From assembly GCF_024171535.1 (NCBI RefSeq), contig NZ_JALJZV010000001.1, forward strand, positions 62,001 to 126,000: DNA of 64,000 nt. The letters run 5' to 3'. Under the pieces are notes generated by a model that did not search any database, had not been told where the DNA came from, and worked only from the letters and a program-made list of their open reading frames with translations. The DNA is from Flavobacterium sp. HSC-61S13. Its GTDB lineage: Bacteria > Bacteroidota > Bacteroidia > Flavobacteriales > Flavobacteriaceae. Each line of letters begins with the position of its first letter. Within the stretch, counting starts at the first letter, position 1. Position numbers and translations under genes: made by a program. Of this stretch, positions 17,316 to 27,266 are shown one piece after another.

Positions 17316-18962
17316 TTATTTCGATATTGCTGGTATTAAATATTCCTGCATAATTTTTTCAACTTGTTTTTCTCCGTATGGCGTATTATATGCTGTGGAA
17401 GTAATGACAATTACAATTGGTTGGTCTTTGAAAATAAAAATTCTATTTCCACCATTTCCTCTAGAATAGTAAACTTCATAATCCAAGCCATTTATTTTGT
17501 AAGTTTTGTTCCAAAACAAATAACCATAAAACTCGTCGTCTGATATTGTCATTTGATGTGACAAACTTTTTGCTATCCATTCTTGTGTTAAAATTTGTTT
17601 TCCATCCCAAGTTCCTAGATTTTTGTATAATTGCCCAAATTTAGCATAGTCCAATGAGCTTAATTGCAAACTTCCTGCCGTATTTGCAACTTTTTGAGGT
17701 GTGAATTGCCATTTATATTTTGTGATTCCAAGAGGTCGAAACAAACTTTTGGTTGCATATTTTTCTAAACCATTTGGTACAGATTTATGAATGATGTCGC
17801 CTATAACTATACAGCCAGCAGTAAAATAATCCCACTGCTTGTCTGGCTGTTTTGTTTTGTCAATAGGAAGATTTAATGCAAACTCAACCCAATTTTTAGT
17901 AGGATACATATTTTCTTCGTTTCCGGGTGATTCGGAATTCATATCGGAACCTTCTAAAGTTGAACTCATAGTCAGTAAACTTTTTAAAGTAATACTGTCT
18001 TTTGGTGTAGAATAGTTTTGAAAAGATTTTAGGTTGTAAAATTCTTTTAAGGTTTGAGTTTCACTTTTTATGAATTTATCTTTTATTGCAATACCTAAAA
18101 GAGTTGATGCAAATGATTTTCCCACAGAACGTGTGTCGTGAAGTGTATTTCTATTTGCGCCATTGAAATACTCTTCAATTAGAATTTTTCCGTCTTTTAT
18201 TGCAACAATACTGGTTATATTTTTATAGGTTTTCTTTGCGATTTTTCGGTTTAGTTCTTCAATTTTAGCAATATCAATTTTCTCTGTTGAAATCTGCCAA
18301 TCTTTAATTGGTTTTATCGATTGAACTTTGGCCAGTTTTTCATCGATTTTTATTTCTGGAACGATAATTTTTATTTGTCCTTCAGCAATTATATTACCTG
18401 TCAAGACTTCGGTCAGTTTTAAATAAGGTCTGATTTCAATTTTAAGTAGATGTTCGCCATGTGAAAGTGCTTCTTGTCCGCCATTGCCAAAAAATCTATT
18501 CCAAAGAAATTTACCCCAAGAATCTTCGTTAGTTGAACTTATTAATGGAACTCTGAAAATTGTTTTCTGATTTTTGCTTTCTGTAGTTCCTGCTCCAATA
18601 TTTAGATTTTCAACATAAATTTTTTTGTTGTCAACAAAAAATGTAAATTGATAGTTCCCATTTTTAGTCAATTCGTTAGCAGTTGATTGAGGTGATAGCA
18701 AATGAATATAATTTGTCAATGAAGTGCCTAAAAAAACTCTAATGTTTAATTCGGTTTTCTCTTTTAATTCAACTGATTTTAGAAAATCGGTTTCTTTGAA
18801 ATTTTCAATTGCGATTGCTTGTCCCATAAAAGCAATTTTACCAATGTTTGATTTATGAATTGGATAAATTATGCTATCACTTTTTACAAATTCGGTTTTT
18901 TGTCCAGAAACATTCAAGTATGTCAGTAAACTTAATGCTAAATAGGTTATTTTTGATTTCAT
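17316..18962 (-). CDS. Serine hydrolase, beta-lactamase fold, with an N-terminal extension
   Basis: 548 residues. Signal peptide MKSKITYLALSLLTYLNVSGQ. Residues 25-235 form a beta-rich extension of unknown type; the class C beta-lactamase-like domain covers about 240-545. SxxK is SVGK (Ser279, Lys282); YFTAGC (about 381-386) replaces the YxN motif; RGNGGNRIF (about 501-509) stands where KTG is expected. A SMSS-type loop is visible around LLTMSSTLEGSD. It is probably a periplasmic esterase or peptidase. The different motif variants show that it is not a recent duplicate of the neighbouring hydrolase. The last gene of the cassette-like series. Confidence 0.83.
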   Translation of the reverse strand: MKSKITYLALSLLTYLNVSGQKTEFVKSDSIIYPIHKSNIGKIAFMGQAIAIENFKETDFLKSVELKEKTELNIRVFLGTSLTNYIHLLSPQSTANELTKNGNYQFTFFVDNKKIYVENLNIGAGTTESKNQKTIFRVPLISSTNEDSWGKFLWNRFFGNGGQEALSHGEHLLKIEIRPYLKLTEVLTGNIIAEGQIKIIVPEIKIDEKLAKVQSIKPIKDWQISTEKIDIAKIEELNRKIAKKTYKNITSIVAIKDGKILIEEYFNGANRNTLHDTRSVGKSFASTLLGIAIKDKFIKSETQTLKEFYNLKSFQNYSTPKDSITLKSLLTMSSTLEGSDMNSESPGNEENMYPTKNWVEFALNLPIDKTKQPDKQWDYFTAGCIVIGDIIHKSVPNGLEKYATKSLFRPLGITKYKWQFTPQKVANTAGSLQLSSLDYAKFGQLYKNLGTWDGKQILTQEWIAKSLSHQMTISDDEFYGYLFWNKTYKINGLDYEVYYSRGNGGNRIFIFKDQPIVIVITSTAYNTPYGEKQVEKIMQEYLIPAISK

Positions 18963-19715
18963 TGATTTTGATTGAGGATTATGTTTTTAGCAGTTTCGTG
19001 AGCGAAAAAGGCAGTTAACATTGTTATTTCACGAAACAAAACACAATATAGTTTCGTAAAACAACACCTATATATGTATTTCGTTTAATTTGCTACTAAT
19101 TTAATTGGTTTTTTGTAAATTAGATACTTAGTAAGTTATTTGTTGTGGATAGCGGAATAAAACAAGTTAAAATAATTTTATTTAAGTACGGATTACGTAG
19201 CAATTCTAAAAGCCTTACATAACCGATTGCAAGTACAACGATATACTAATAATACCATAAAGGCGTATTGTGGTTATGTATAAATATCCAGTTTGTGCTA
19301 TTTATGGGAACTTATATTTTTGTGAGAGAATTGTTTTTTTAATATCACAATCTTCAAACTAAAAAGTATATACACTTTACAAAATATTTTAAAAACGTTT
19401 GTTTTAGTTTCGTTTGTTTTTAAAGTAAGTAATTCAAAATAGTTTTACCAAGCATTCTGATGTTAAAATAGTATTAATGAATATTTTATGCTTTACGAAA
19501 AAGATTACTTTTATCAAATATTAAATATATCATTAAATATTTAAACCGATGTGCTTCTTTTAAGGAATATATGTTTTTCACTGCTGCATCTTGCAAAATT
19601 AAGTATTTAAAAATATTCACTAACAGTATTTATATTTCTTTTTAAAAGTGAAAATATAAAGAATACAATTTTGTTATATTTATGACTAATTATTTAAAAT
19701 CCGTATAAACCAAAA
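18963..19715. other. Gene-free stretch with inverted repeats and cassette-like sequences
   Basis: About 750 bases without a gene. Near its left end GTTTCGTGA (about 18992-19000) and TCACGAAAC (about 19030-19039) are perfect complements with GTTAAC between; a further GTTTCGT follows near 19052. TGTTGTGGATAGCGG (about 19142) and GGCGTATTGTGGTTATGT (about 19262) recall the ends of cassette copy 2. The rest, from 19300, is AT-rich upstream sequence of the CNNM-family gene, without a clear promoter. No integron integrase is present. Confidence 0.45.
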
Positions 19716-20774
19716 ATGACACTACTTTTAATTTATCTATTTATTGCTCTTTTTATTTCGTTTATCTGCTCTATCGTTGAAGCCGTTTTACTCTCAATTC
19801 CAATTTCTTTCCTAAAATCAAAGGTAGAATTTGGTGATCGAAATATTGGTGCTATGATTAAATTGAAAGAAGATGTAGATAAACCTTTATCTGCTATACT
19901 TTCACTAAATACAATCGCTCACACTGTTGGAGCAGCAGGTGTAGGGGCGCAAGCCACAATTGTTTTTGGACAGGCTTCTTTTGGTATCGTTTCAGCGGTT
20001 TTAACGATCTTAATCTTGGTCTTGACAGAAATTATTCCAAAAACGTTAGGAGCTAATTATTCAAAAGAACTTGTTGGTATTTCATCGAAAATTATAAAGG
20101 TTATGATTTTTATTACTTACCCATTAGTGCTGATATCTTCAGTTTTAACTAAATTATTATCACGAGATAAAAAGCAATTAACTACAAGTAGAGAAGAAAT
20201 TTCAGTATTAGCTAGTATTGGTACTCAAGAAGGTATATTTTTAGACAATGAGAACAAAATAATACAAAATTTGATCAAACTTAAAAGTATCAATATATCT
20301 GAAATTATGACCCCAAGGATTGTTGTAGTTCTTGCAAATGAAGAAATGACTTTACAAGAGTTTCTTAAAAATAAAGATTTTTTACATTTCTCAAGAATTC
20401 CTATCTATCACGAAAATCGCGATAGTATTACAGGTTATGTTTTTAGAGAACTCGTTTTTGAAAAGTTGGCAGAAGATCAATTTGATTTAAAATTAAAAGA
20501 TATAAAAAGAGAAATCTTGACATTTACTGAATTCACAACTTTATTTGATGCATGGGATGTAATGTTAAATAAAAAGGAACATATTTCACTTGTAACAGAT
20601 GGGTATGGTGGAGTAGACGGAATTGTAACTTTAGAAGATATAATAGAATCGTTACTTGGCTTTGAAATTGTAGATGAAAAAGATCGTGTTGAGGATATGC
20701 AGCAATACGCTATGGAGAGATGGAAGGGCAAACAAAAAAAATATGATTTGCTTCGTAAGAATGACCTAGAATAA
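19716..20774 (+). CDS. CNNM/DUF21-CBS membrane protein (ion transport)
   Basis: 352 residues. The DUF21 transmembrane domain (about 1-155, four helices) includes the family signature IVEAVLLS and LSLNTIAHTVGAAGVGAQA, which is involved in divalent cation (Mg2+/Co2+) transport. A pair of CBS domains follows (about 190-320: SEIMTPRIVVV..., VTLEDIIESLLGFEIVDEKD). The C-terminal CorC/HlyC domain of full-length members is absent: the protein ends about 25 residues after the CBS pair. It begins a run of ion-transport genes on the plus strand. Whether it transports Mg2+ or Na+ cannot be read from sequence. Confidence 0.88.
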   Translation: MTLLLIYLFIALFISFICSIVEAVLLSIPISFLKSKVEFGDRNIGAMIKLKEDVDKPLSAILSLNTIAHTVGAAGVGAQATIVFGQASFGIVSAVLTILILVLTEIIPKTLGANYSKELVGISSKIIKVMIFITYPLVLISSVLTKLLSRDKKQLTTSREEISVLASIGTQEGIFLDNENKIIQNLIKLKSINISEIMTPRIVVVLANEEMTLQEFLKNKDFLHFSRIPIYHENRDSITGYVFRELVFEKLAEDQFDLKLKDIKREILTFTEFTTLFDAWDVMLNKKEHISLVTDGYGGVDGIVTLEDIIESLLGFEIVDEKDRVEDMQQYAMERWKGKQKKYDLLRKNDLE

Positions 20775-21393
20775 AGGTGCAATTCATTGTTTTTTCACTA
20801 CTGTATTTTCTGTTTTATATAATTATGCGGTAAATTTAAATATTATTTAAAACTCAATCTGAATTTTAGATGTTAACAGATCTTTTGAAATAATAATATG
20901 TTTTGCATCCCTATAAACAAGTATTGTTTCAGGGTTTTTAGTATAGCTAAAAACTTTTTTTGACTATACGGTAATAATTCATATTATTCTCTTTAGTGGT
21001 GAGTATTATGTAAATGTTCAAAATTGAGATTTATTCTTAGAATCTCCCTATGGATGATTGTTTTTGAGGTTGTTTTTAAATATAATAAAGATTCATTTGT
21101 AATTATTTGAATTTCTAGCGGTAGTACTTATACTTTTTGTACTATTACTTTTTGTCGCATATTATTATATAGTAGAGTCCAATATAGATTTTCTATTAAA
21201 AGCGAAGAAAATAAAAAATTGCGGAAAGCAGCAATCTTTGCGAGCCTGTTTTTGAGTGTAAATCTCTTGATTTGTAAAACCTTGAATATTTGGAATCCCA
21301 AAAAAATGTACTGATTTCTCATATCTTTGAAGCAAATGTAATTGTGTAATGGTATATTTGTATTTCTAATAAGTATATAAACAGATTAATACA
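20775..21393. other. Gene-free stretch between the CNNM gene and nhaA
   Basis: About 620 AT-rich bases. A minus-strand frame (21128-21322) shows no coding pattern and is taken as chance. No clear terminator or promoter was found. Confidence 0.4.
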
Positions 21394-22560
21394 ATGACTG
21401 CCAAAATAAACTTGAATGTGTTTAAAGATTTTGTGAAATCAAATAATTTTGGAGGGATACTTCTTTTTATTTGTGTAGTATTATCTCTTATTATTGCTAA
21501 TTCACCATTTTCAATAGGGTTACAGAGCATATTAGATACCAAATTGGGATTTGAGAATAGTGCTATACATCTCAATTATTCAGTAGCAATGTGGATTAAC
21601 GACGGATTGATGGCTGTGTTTTTTTTACTGGTTGGTTTAGAAATTAAAAGAGAAATTGTCGAAGGAGAATTGTCATCGCCTAAAAAAGCTCTATTACCAA
21701 TATTATGTGCGATCGGTGGAGCAATTGTTCCGGCAGTTGTTTTTTTGATGTTTAATCAAGGAACTCCGACCCTAGATGGTTGGGCAATCCCAATGGCGAC
21801 CGATATAGCATTTGCATTAGCTGTTATTTCACTATTAGATAAAAGAGTACCCACGAGCCTAAAGATTTTTTTGGCCGCACTTGCAATTGTTGATGATTTG
21901 ATTGCAATTTTAGTTATAGCGTTTTTTTACTCTTCAGGAATTGAACTTACATACCTTGCATATGCTGCAATTGGAATGGTAGTATTAATTGGAATGAATC
22001 GAATGAATGTTAAAAACCCATGGCTGTATATGATTCCAGGTGTATTTGTTTGGTACTTTATTCATCATTCAGGGATTCACGCAACTATAGCGGGAGTAAT
22101 GGTAGCTATGACTTTACCTACTAACGATACAGAAAAAGAGTCTCCATTGGAACGATTGGAACATGCATTAGTAAAACCAGTTAATTTTTTAATAATACCA
22201 CTTTTTGCTTTTACAAATACTAATATTACATTAGAAACCGGAATGTTTCGTGGACTTATTGAACCTTTAGGACTCGGTATTGCATTAGGTTTACTCTTTG
22301 GAAAACCTATCGGAATCTTATTAGTATCTTGGATCTGTACTAAAACTGGAATCGCGACACTACCTGAAGGTAGTGGATGGTTTCATATTTTAGGTGTGGC
22401 CCTTCTTGCTGGAATAGGATTCACGATGTCTATCTTTATCTCAATATTATCTTTTGATAATCCTTATTTTGTAGCTGAAGCAAAGCTTTCGGTCTTAGTA
22501 GCGTCTATTATAGCAGGAGCAGTGGGCTTTCTTATTCTTAAAGCTACAAGTAAGAAGTAA
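21394..22560 (+). CDS. nhaA: Na+/H+ antiporter NhaA
   Basis: 388 residues, the usual NhaA length, about 12 membrane helices. The key residues are present: Asp137 in MATDIAFALA (helix IV) and the Asp pair 167-168 in LAIVDDLIAIL (helix V), which bind Na+ and H+; GLEIKREIVEGEL is the conserved cytoplasmic loop and HSGIHATIAGV the helix VIII region. It exports Na+ in exchange for protons across the inner membrane. It lies upstream of the K+ uptake genes, so a combined salt or pH homeostasis role is likely. 72 bases to the next gene; co-transcription is possible. Confidence 0.95.
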   Translation: MTAKINLNVFKDFVKSNNFGGILLFICVVLSLIIANSPFSIGLQSILDTKLGFENSAIHLNYSVAMWINDGLMAVFFLLVGLEIKREIVEGELSSPKKALLPILCAIGGAIVPAVVFLMFNQGTPTLDGWAIPMATDIAFALAVISLLDKRVPTSLKIFLAALAIVDDLIAILVIAFFYSSGIELTYLAYAAIGMVVLIGMNRMNVKNPWLYMIPGVFVWYFIHHSGIHATIAGVMVAMTLPTNDTEKESPLERLEHALVKPVNFLIIPLFAFTNTNITLETGMFRGLIEPLGLGIALGLLFGKPIGILLVSWICTKTGIATLPEGSGWFHILGVALLAGIGFTMSIFISILSFDNPYFVAEAKLSVLVASIIAGAVGFLILKATSKK

Positions 22561-22632
22561 AGGAGATTTTAAAAAGATTGAATTGTTAAGTGTCTAATTT
22601 GTTTTTATAAAAATCGAAGTATATTATCTATA

Positions 22633-24357
22633 ATGAGAATTAAAAATTTTAGTTACCTATTAAGCTCTTTTTATGTTATTGGGATAATAATACTTTTGGT
22701 AACTTTAGGTTTTGTTATCCCACGGGAATATAATGTTTATATCAATTTTTTCTTTATTGGATTACTTTTAATTGGAGTTGTAAAAACAATCTTAAAGTAT
22801 TTTCTTGGAAATGAAAAGGTTATTGTTCGTGTAATTATATTTGATATAGTAAGTATTTTATTTATACTTTACTGTATTTTAATTCAGATCATAGATTATG
22901 ATATCCATTATGTAAGTAAGTATTTACAGTTTGCTGTCATCTTAAAAATAATAAGAGAGGTTGCTACACCTAATTTTAGTTTAAAACGCTCATTTATAAA
23001 TCCTCCGCAGCTTTTCATAATAAGCTTTTTTACTTTGATTTTTATTGGTGCCTTTATGTTAATGCTCCCTACTGCTTCAAAAGTACCTTTAAGCTTTTTA
23101 GATGCTTTATTTACGGCAACTAGTGCCGTATGTGTTACCGGTTTGACAGTGGTTGATACCTTCGAGCAATTTACAGCATTTGGTCATTTTCTAATTATGT
23201 TGTTGATTCAAATGGGGGGGCTGGGGATTCTAACATTTGCAGGATATATTGCCTATTTTTTTAAAGGCAATAGCTCATATGAAAATCAAATAGCATTAGG
23301 AAGTATCGCTAATAATGATGCTTTAAGTGAAGTTTTTGTTTTTGTAAAAAGGATCATCTATTTTACTTTTGCAATTGAAGCAATTGGAGCTTTTTTGATT
23401 TATTTTTCCTTAGAATCTCATAGCATGGCATTCTTGGATAAAGTTTTTTTTAGCGTCTTTCATTCTATTTCCGCTTTTTGTAATGCGGGTTTTTCGACTT
23501 TGCCCAAAGGTGTTATGAACATAGACTTTATATATAATTATAATTTTCAGTCCGTTTTAATATTACTGATATTTTTGGGAGGGATAGGGTTTCCGATTTT
23601 GATAAATCTGTTAAAGTACCTAGAGTATCTAATTCGTAAAGTCTTTTATAACCTTACAAGCAAGCGGCACAATAAGAGAAACTGGGTTTTTAGTCTTAGT
23701 TCCAAGGTTAATCTTGTGACTTCTCTTTCAATTCTAGGTATTGCTACAATTATTCTTTTCTTTGAGGAATTTTACAATACATTACAACCACACCAAGGAT
23801 TTGGCAAATTTATATCGGCAGTATTTTTAGCGATAACACCCCGAACAGCAGGCTTTAATGCAATTGATTTTTCTCAATTGCATTTTTCATCGATTATGTT
23901 CGTAATTCTATTAATGTGGATTGGTGCTTCACCAGCTTCTACTGGGGGAGGAATTAAAACAAGTACATTTGCAATTGCAATTTTGAATTTTATCAATATT
24001 GCTAGAGGTAAGTCTAAAATCGAAGTTTTTAAGCGTGAATTGAATCCAATTAATGTTCAAAAGGCCTTTGCTACGATGACTTTGTCTTTTTTAGTAGTAG
24101 GAATCGGAGTCTTTTTAATTACAAAATTCGACAGCCATTTAAATCTCATTGATGTAGCTTTTGAAGCTTTCTCTGCTTATTCAACTGTTGGACTGTCTTT
24201 AAATGTAACACCAACATTATCCGATTCGAGTAAAGTAGTCATTATTATAATTATGTTTATCGGTAGAGTATCGATGATTACGATTTTAATGGCATTTTTT
24301 AAAAGAAGTACAGGTATGTCTAATTATGGTTATCCGTCGGATGATATTTTAATTTAA
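22633..24357 (+). CDS. TrkH/KtrB-type K+ uptake membrane protein
   Basis: 574 residues, longer than KtrB because of an N-terminal extension of about four helices (1-120). Four pore loops with the filter glycines follow: SAVCVTGLT (about 166-174), SAFCNAGFST, TPRTAGFNAI and SAYSTVGLS near the end, with the conserved GGIGFPIL segment between them. It conducts K+ across the inner membrane together with an RCK-domain regulator, which is encoded 8 bases downstream. TrkH and KtrB cannot be told apart with certainty here; the single RCK-domain partner favours the Ktr type. Confidence 0.93.
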   Translation: MRIKNFSYLLSSFYVIGIIILLVTLGFVIPREYNVYINFFFIGLLLIGVVKTILKYFLGNEKVIVRVIIFDIVSILFILYCILIQIIDYDIHYVSKYLQFAVILKIIREVATPNFSLKRSFINPPQLFIISFFTLIFIGAFMLMLPTASKVPLSFLDALFTATSAVCVTGLTVVDTFEQFTAFGHFLIMLLIQMGGLGILTFAGYIAYFFKGNSSYENQIALGSIANNDALSEVFVFVKRIIYFTFAIEAIGAFLIYFSLESHSMAFLDKVFFSVFHSISAFCNAGFSTLPKGVMNIDFIYNYNFQSVLILLIFLGGIGFPILINLLKYLEYLIRKVFYNLTSKRHNKRNWVFSLSSKVNLVTSLSILGIATIILFFEEFYNTLQPHQGFGKFISAVFLAITPRTAGFNAIDFSQLHFSSIMFVILLMWIGASPASTGGGIKTSTFAIAILNFINIARGKSKIEVFKRELNPINVQKAFATMTLSFLVVGIGVFLITKFDSHLNLIDVAFEAFSAYSTVGLSLNVTPTLSDSSKVVIIIIMFIGRVSMITILMAFFKRSTGMSNYGYPSDDILI

Positions 24358-24365
24358 ATGATTTT

Positions 24366-25070
24366 ATGAAAGTAATTATTATCGGTTTAGGAAATTTTGG
24401 AGCTGCTCTTGGGAAGAAAATGTCCAAATTGGGACATGAAATTATCGGGGTGGATATTGATATGCAAAAAGTAGAAGCTCTTAAAGAGAAGTTATCATAT
24501 ACAATTTGTCTTGATGCTACCGATGAATTGTCCATCAGTAAACTACCCTTGAACAATACAGATGTTGTTATTGTAAGTATTGGGGAAAATGAGGGAGCAA
24601 ATATTATGGCGACAGCTATTTTCAAAAACATGAATGTGAAACGGCTTATTAGTCGTTCTATTAATTCATTGCACGAAAATGTTTTACAAGCCATTGGAGT
24701 TTCAGAGATCATTCGTCCGGAATCTGAATCGGCAGAGCGGTGGACAAAAAAATTAAATGTAAAAGGAGTTGTTGACTCGTTTGAGCTTAATAAAGATTAT
24801 AGCATTATAGAGGTGATAACCCCAGAGGAACTCGTAGGTAAGACATTTGATGAAATTGAATTTAAAAGAAAACATAATATTTTGGTAATGACTATTATTC
24901 AAAATAAAGAAGAGGCTAGTTTTTTAGGACAGTATAAAATTGTACCCGAAGTTCAAGGTTTTCCGTCTTCACAAACTATAATAAAAAGTAATGACGTTTT
25001 AGTAATTTATGGAGCAAATCAGGATATTTATAGGTTCTTAAGAAAGTTTAATTTAGGGACGCTCTCATGA
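24366..25070 (+). CDS. KtrA/TrkA-type RCK regulator of K+ uptake
   Basis: 234 residues: one RCK_N Rossmann domain (about 1-130) with the nucleotide loop GLGNFGAALGKKM and the acidic end of strand two (GVDID), then one RCK_C domain (about 150-230). Full TrkA has two such units (about 450 residues), so this is the single-unit KtrA form. It forms a cytoplasmic ring that gates the channel protein in response to ATP/ADP or NAD(H). The start is 8 bases after the channel gene stop, so the two are one operon. Confidence 0.92.
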   Translation: MKVIIIGLGNFGAALGKKMSKLGHEIIGVDIDMQKVEALKEKLSYTICLDATDELSISKLPLNNTDVVIVSIGENEGANIMATAIFKNMNVKRLISRSINSLHENVLQAIGVSEIIRPESESAERWTKKLNVKGVVDSFELNKDYSIIEVITPEELVGKTFDEIEFKRKHNILVMTIIQNKEEASFLGQYKIVPEVQGFPSSQTIIKSNDVLVIYGANQDIYRFLRKFNLGTLS

Positions 25071-25096
25071 TTTTTCGATAAAGCCCCAAAATAAAG

Positions 25097-25171
25097 AACA
25101 GAAAAATTATAATGATGATTAGACTGTGATATGTTGAAACGCACACGCACAAATCATCATTATGACTGTTC
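25097..25171. terminator. Bidirectional terminator between convergent ktrA-like and DUF389 genes
   Basis: Perfect 12-bp arms ATAATGATGATT (25109-25120) and AATCATCATTAT (25152-25163), extended by GAACAG (25097-25102) and CTGTTC (25166-25171). The right arm overlaps the last codons of the DUF389 gene. Confidence 0.75.
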
Positions 25172-26461
25172 TTTTACGATTTTTAAAGAAGTGTTTTTTA
25201 TTTTAGCTTGAAGCCAGGTTTCAAACTTTAATTCATCTATTTTGGTGTGTGATTTATAGAGAACTAATGTGGACTGTATTATAGAATCATTTGCGTGATA
25301 GGTATTAATCTTTCCCATTGAAATTTCTTCAATTTCAGGGAACAATATTTCTATTTCTTTTTTTATTTCATCATTATCGAATTTGTATTTTTTCAACTCA
25401 TTGCTTAATAAATTAATCTGTAAATCTTTCTCAGAAATATTAGTACTACGCTTGTTTATTTCTGACAGGATTTCTGATTTTAAATCAGAGGTGTTTTGTT
25501 TGATGACCAAATGAGTGTTATCAAGCCCAAAATCATTAAGTTTGCTATTTAATTGACTAATCTCAATACTATCGAATTGACGTGATAGAAAAGCCAATTC
25601 TATTGTTTTGTCATTTCTTTTATAATTGATCTTTTTATAAATAATAGTATATCCACGATTATAGAATTCAGTATTTAAAAATTTATCTACATTTTGAGTA
25701 AACTTTTTTTCATTAAGTAAATTGTACGCAAGATAGAAACTTGGAATAGTCATTATCAATATCATTAATGTAATTGAATAACGCAGCTTTTTATCAAATG
25801 CTTTATTATCAGTTACTACAGGCTTATATTTTAGATATTTGATTATTAGAAATGTAGCAATTCCAATGAAGAAGCAATTAATACTGTATAAGTATAATGC
25901 ACCAACAAAAAACTTCATATTAAAGGTTGCAAGCCCAAATCCTGCTGTACATAATGGTGGCATCAAAGCAGTAGCAATGGCAACTCCTGGAATAGGATTT
26001 CCTTTTTCTTTTCGTGTCATAGAAATAGCACCGACAATACCTCCAAAAAATGCAATCAGTACATCATATATTGTAGGAGAGGTACGGGCAAGAAGTTCAG
26101 ATTGTGCGTCTTTAAATGGGCTTAAATAAAAGTATAATGTTGCTACAGACAAGCTTACGATTGTGGCAATAAGTAAATTTTTTGCAGATTTTTTCAGCAG
26201 TTTAAAATCATAAGTAGCTAATGAATATCCCGCACCAACAATAGGACCCATTAGTGGAGATATTAACATGGCTCCAATAATTACAGCTGTTGAATTAACA
26301 TTTAATCCTATTGATGCTATTAGAATAGCACAAGCTAGAATCCAAATATTGGCTCCCTTAAATGAAATGTTCTTTGAAACATTCTCTATTACTTTAGCTC
26401 TTTCTTCTTCATCACTACGAAGATTCAATAAATTTTTTAGATAACTCATAATTGTTGTCAA
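25160..26461 (-). CDS. DUF389 domain-containing membrane protein
   Basis: 433 residues. The DUF389 core (about 30-215) has the family pattern: GANIWILACAILIASIGLNVNS, IIGAMLISPLMGPIVGAGYSLA, and a later PGVAIATALMPPLCTAGFGLA. About six membrane helices are predicted, then another near 228-248. The long C-terminal part (about 250-433) is soluble and repeats an alpha/beta pattern. The function of the family is unknown; it resembles small-molecule or ion transporters. It converges on the K+ uptake operon and ends in the shared terminator. The start (M-T-T-I-M-S) could also be the second Met, four codons later. Confidence 0.88.
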   Translation of the reverse strand: MTTIMSYLKNLLNLRSDEEERAKVIENVSKNISFKGANIWILACAILIASIGLNVNSTAVIIGAMLISPLMGPIVGAGYSLATYDFKLLKKSAKNLLIATIVSLSVATLYFYLSPFKDAQSELLARTSPTIYDVLIAFFGGIVGAISMTRKEKGNPIPGVAIATALMPPLCTAGFGLATFNMKFFVGALYLYSINCFFIGIATFLIIKYLKYKPVVTDNKAFDKKLRYSITLMILIMTIPSFYLAYNLLNEKKFTQNVDKFLNTEFYNRGYTIIYKKINYKRNDKTIELAFLSRQFDSIEISQLNSKLNDFGLDNTHLVIKQNTSDLKSEILSEINKRSTNISEKDLQINLLSNELKKYKFDNDEIKKEIEILFPEIEEISMGKINTYHANDSIIQSTLVLYKSHTKIDELKFETWLQAKIKNTSLKIVKEQS

Positions 26462-27235
26462 TAGAAATTTCCAAGTGTTAAAATAATAAAAAAAACGGAA
26501 CTAATGTTTTTTATTAGTTGACATTGTGATTATTTTTAATATTGTATTTTAAAGCTTTTAAACCTGTTTTGATAATTAGTAATATATAAAATATCTTAGA
26601 AATAGTGACATTTTTAAAAGCAGGAGGATTAATTTTGTTCATACAAAAAAATTAAAAGTCAAAACATCGTACATATATGAAAAATATTTTTCGTAATTCT
26701 TTTGGGTTAATAAATTTGATATTAAACGAATGAAGTTTTTTTTTACTTTTCTTGTAGTAGCAATCGGTGTGGCACTTACAGTTGCGTTATGAGCAATTTC
26801 TGTAAATAATATATTTCATTTTGCAGTTTATATTAATAAAATACAAAGAATACTATATTTATATAGTTTATGCCTGTGATTAAAATCTTATTTTCTTTAA
26901 TAGTTCTCAAAATAAAACTAAATATTTCTATCGAAAAGGTAACTTCTCAAATTATGATTGCCGTTATGAAAAGATCTGGAATGATAATTATAAAGCAGAA
27001 ATTAACTTTTTAAACATAAAAATATAAGTAGGTAGTTATTATATATCTTAGTTTTTATTCAAGAAACGAATGCACGTACTTTTGAGAATTTACCCAAATG
27101 ACCATGCAGATAGCAAGTTTATTTCAAGTCTCATAACAGTAAATTATGGACTTGAAAGTTTATAAGTATGGATTAAATAAGACTGTAATATTGTGTCGAT
27201 AAAAGTATAAAAAATACTTTGTTAGTTATTTTATT
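26462..27235. other. Gene-free stretch before the ars genes, with one tiny frame
   Basis: About 770 bases with no real gene. At 26730-26792 a 20-residue frame (MKFFFTFLVVAIGVALTVAL) encodes a single hydrophobic helix; it could be a microprotein or the start of a lost signal-peptide gene, but the evidence is weak. The region must hold the DUF389 promoter (left) and that of arsR (right). Confidence 0.4.
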
Positions 27236-27259
27236 ATCGTAATATTGCAATATATTATA
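27236..27259 (+). promoter_or_regulatory. Operator-like site upstream of arsR (site 1)
   Basis: ATCGTAATATTGCAATATAT plus TATA, 7 bases before the arsR ATG. Its core ATATTGCAATAT (27242-27253) is a perfect 12-bp palindrome. The same pattern recurs at 27615-27638. It is a likely binding site for the ArsR repressor encoded just downstream. Confidence 0.55.
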
Positions 27260-27266
27260 ATTACAT

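Noticed and set aside
15969-18962. Calling the two serine hydrolases beta-lactamases
   Set aside because: SxxK is intact, but HTG or RGNGG replaces KTG and the second has an altered YxN motif; other hydrolase roles are more likely.
21128-21322. 64-codon minus-strand frame before nhaA
   Set aside because: No start context, family or coding pattern; probably chance.
24320-24712. 130-codon minus-strand frame over the RCK gene
   Set aside because: It lies opposite a clear Rossmann-domain gene; a shadow frame.
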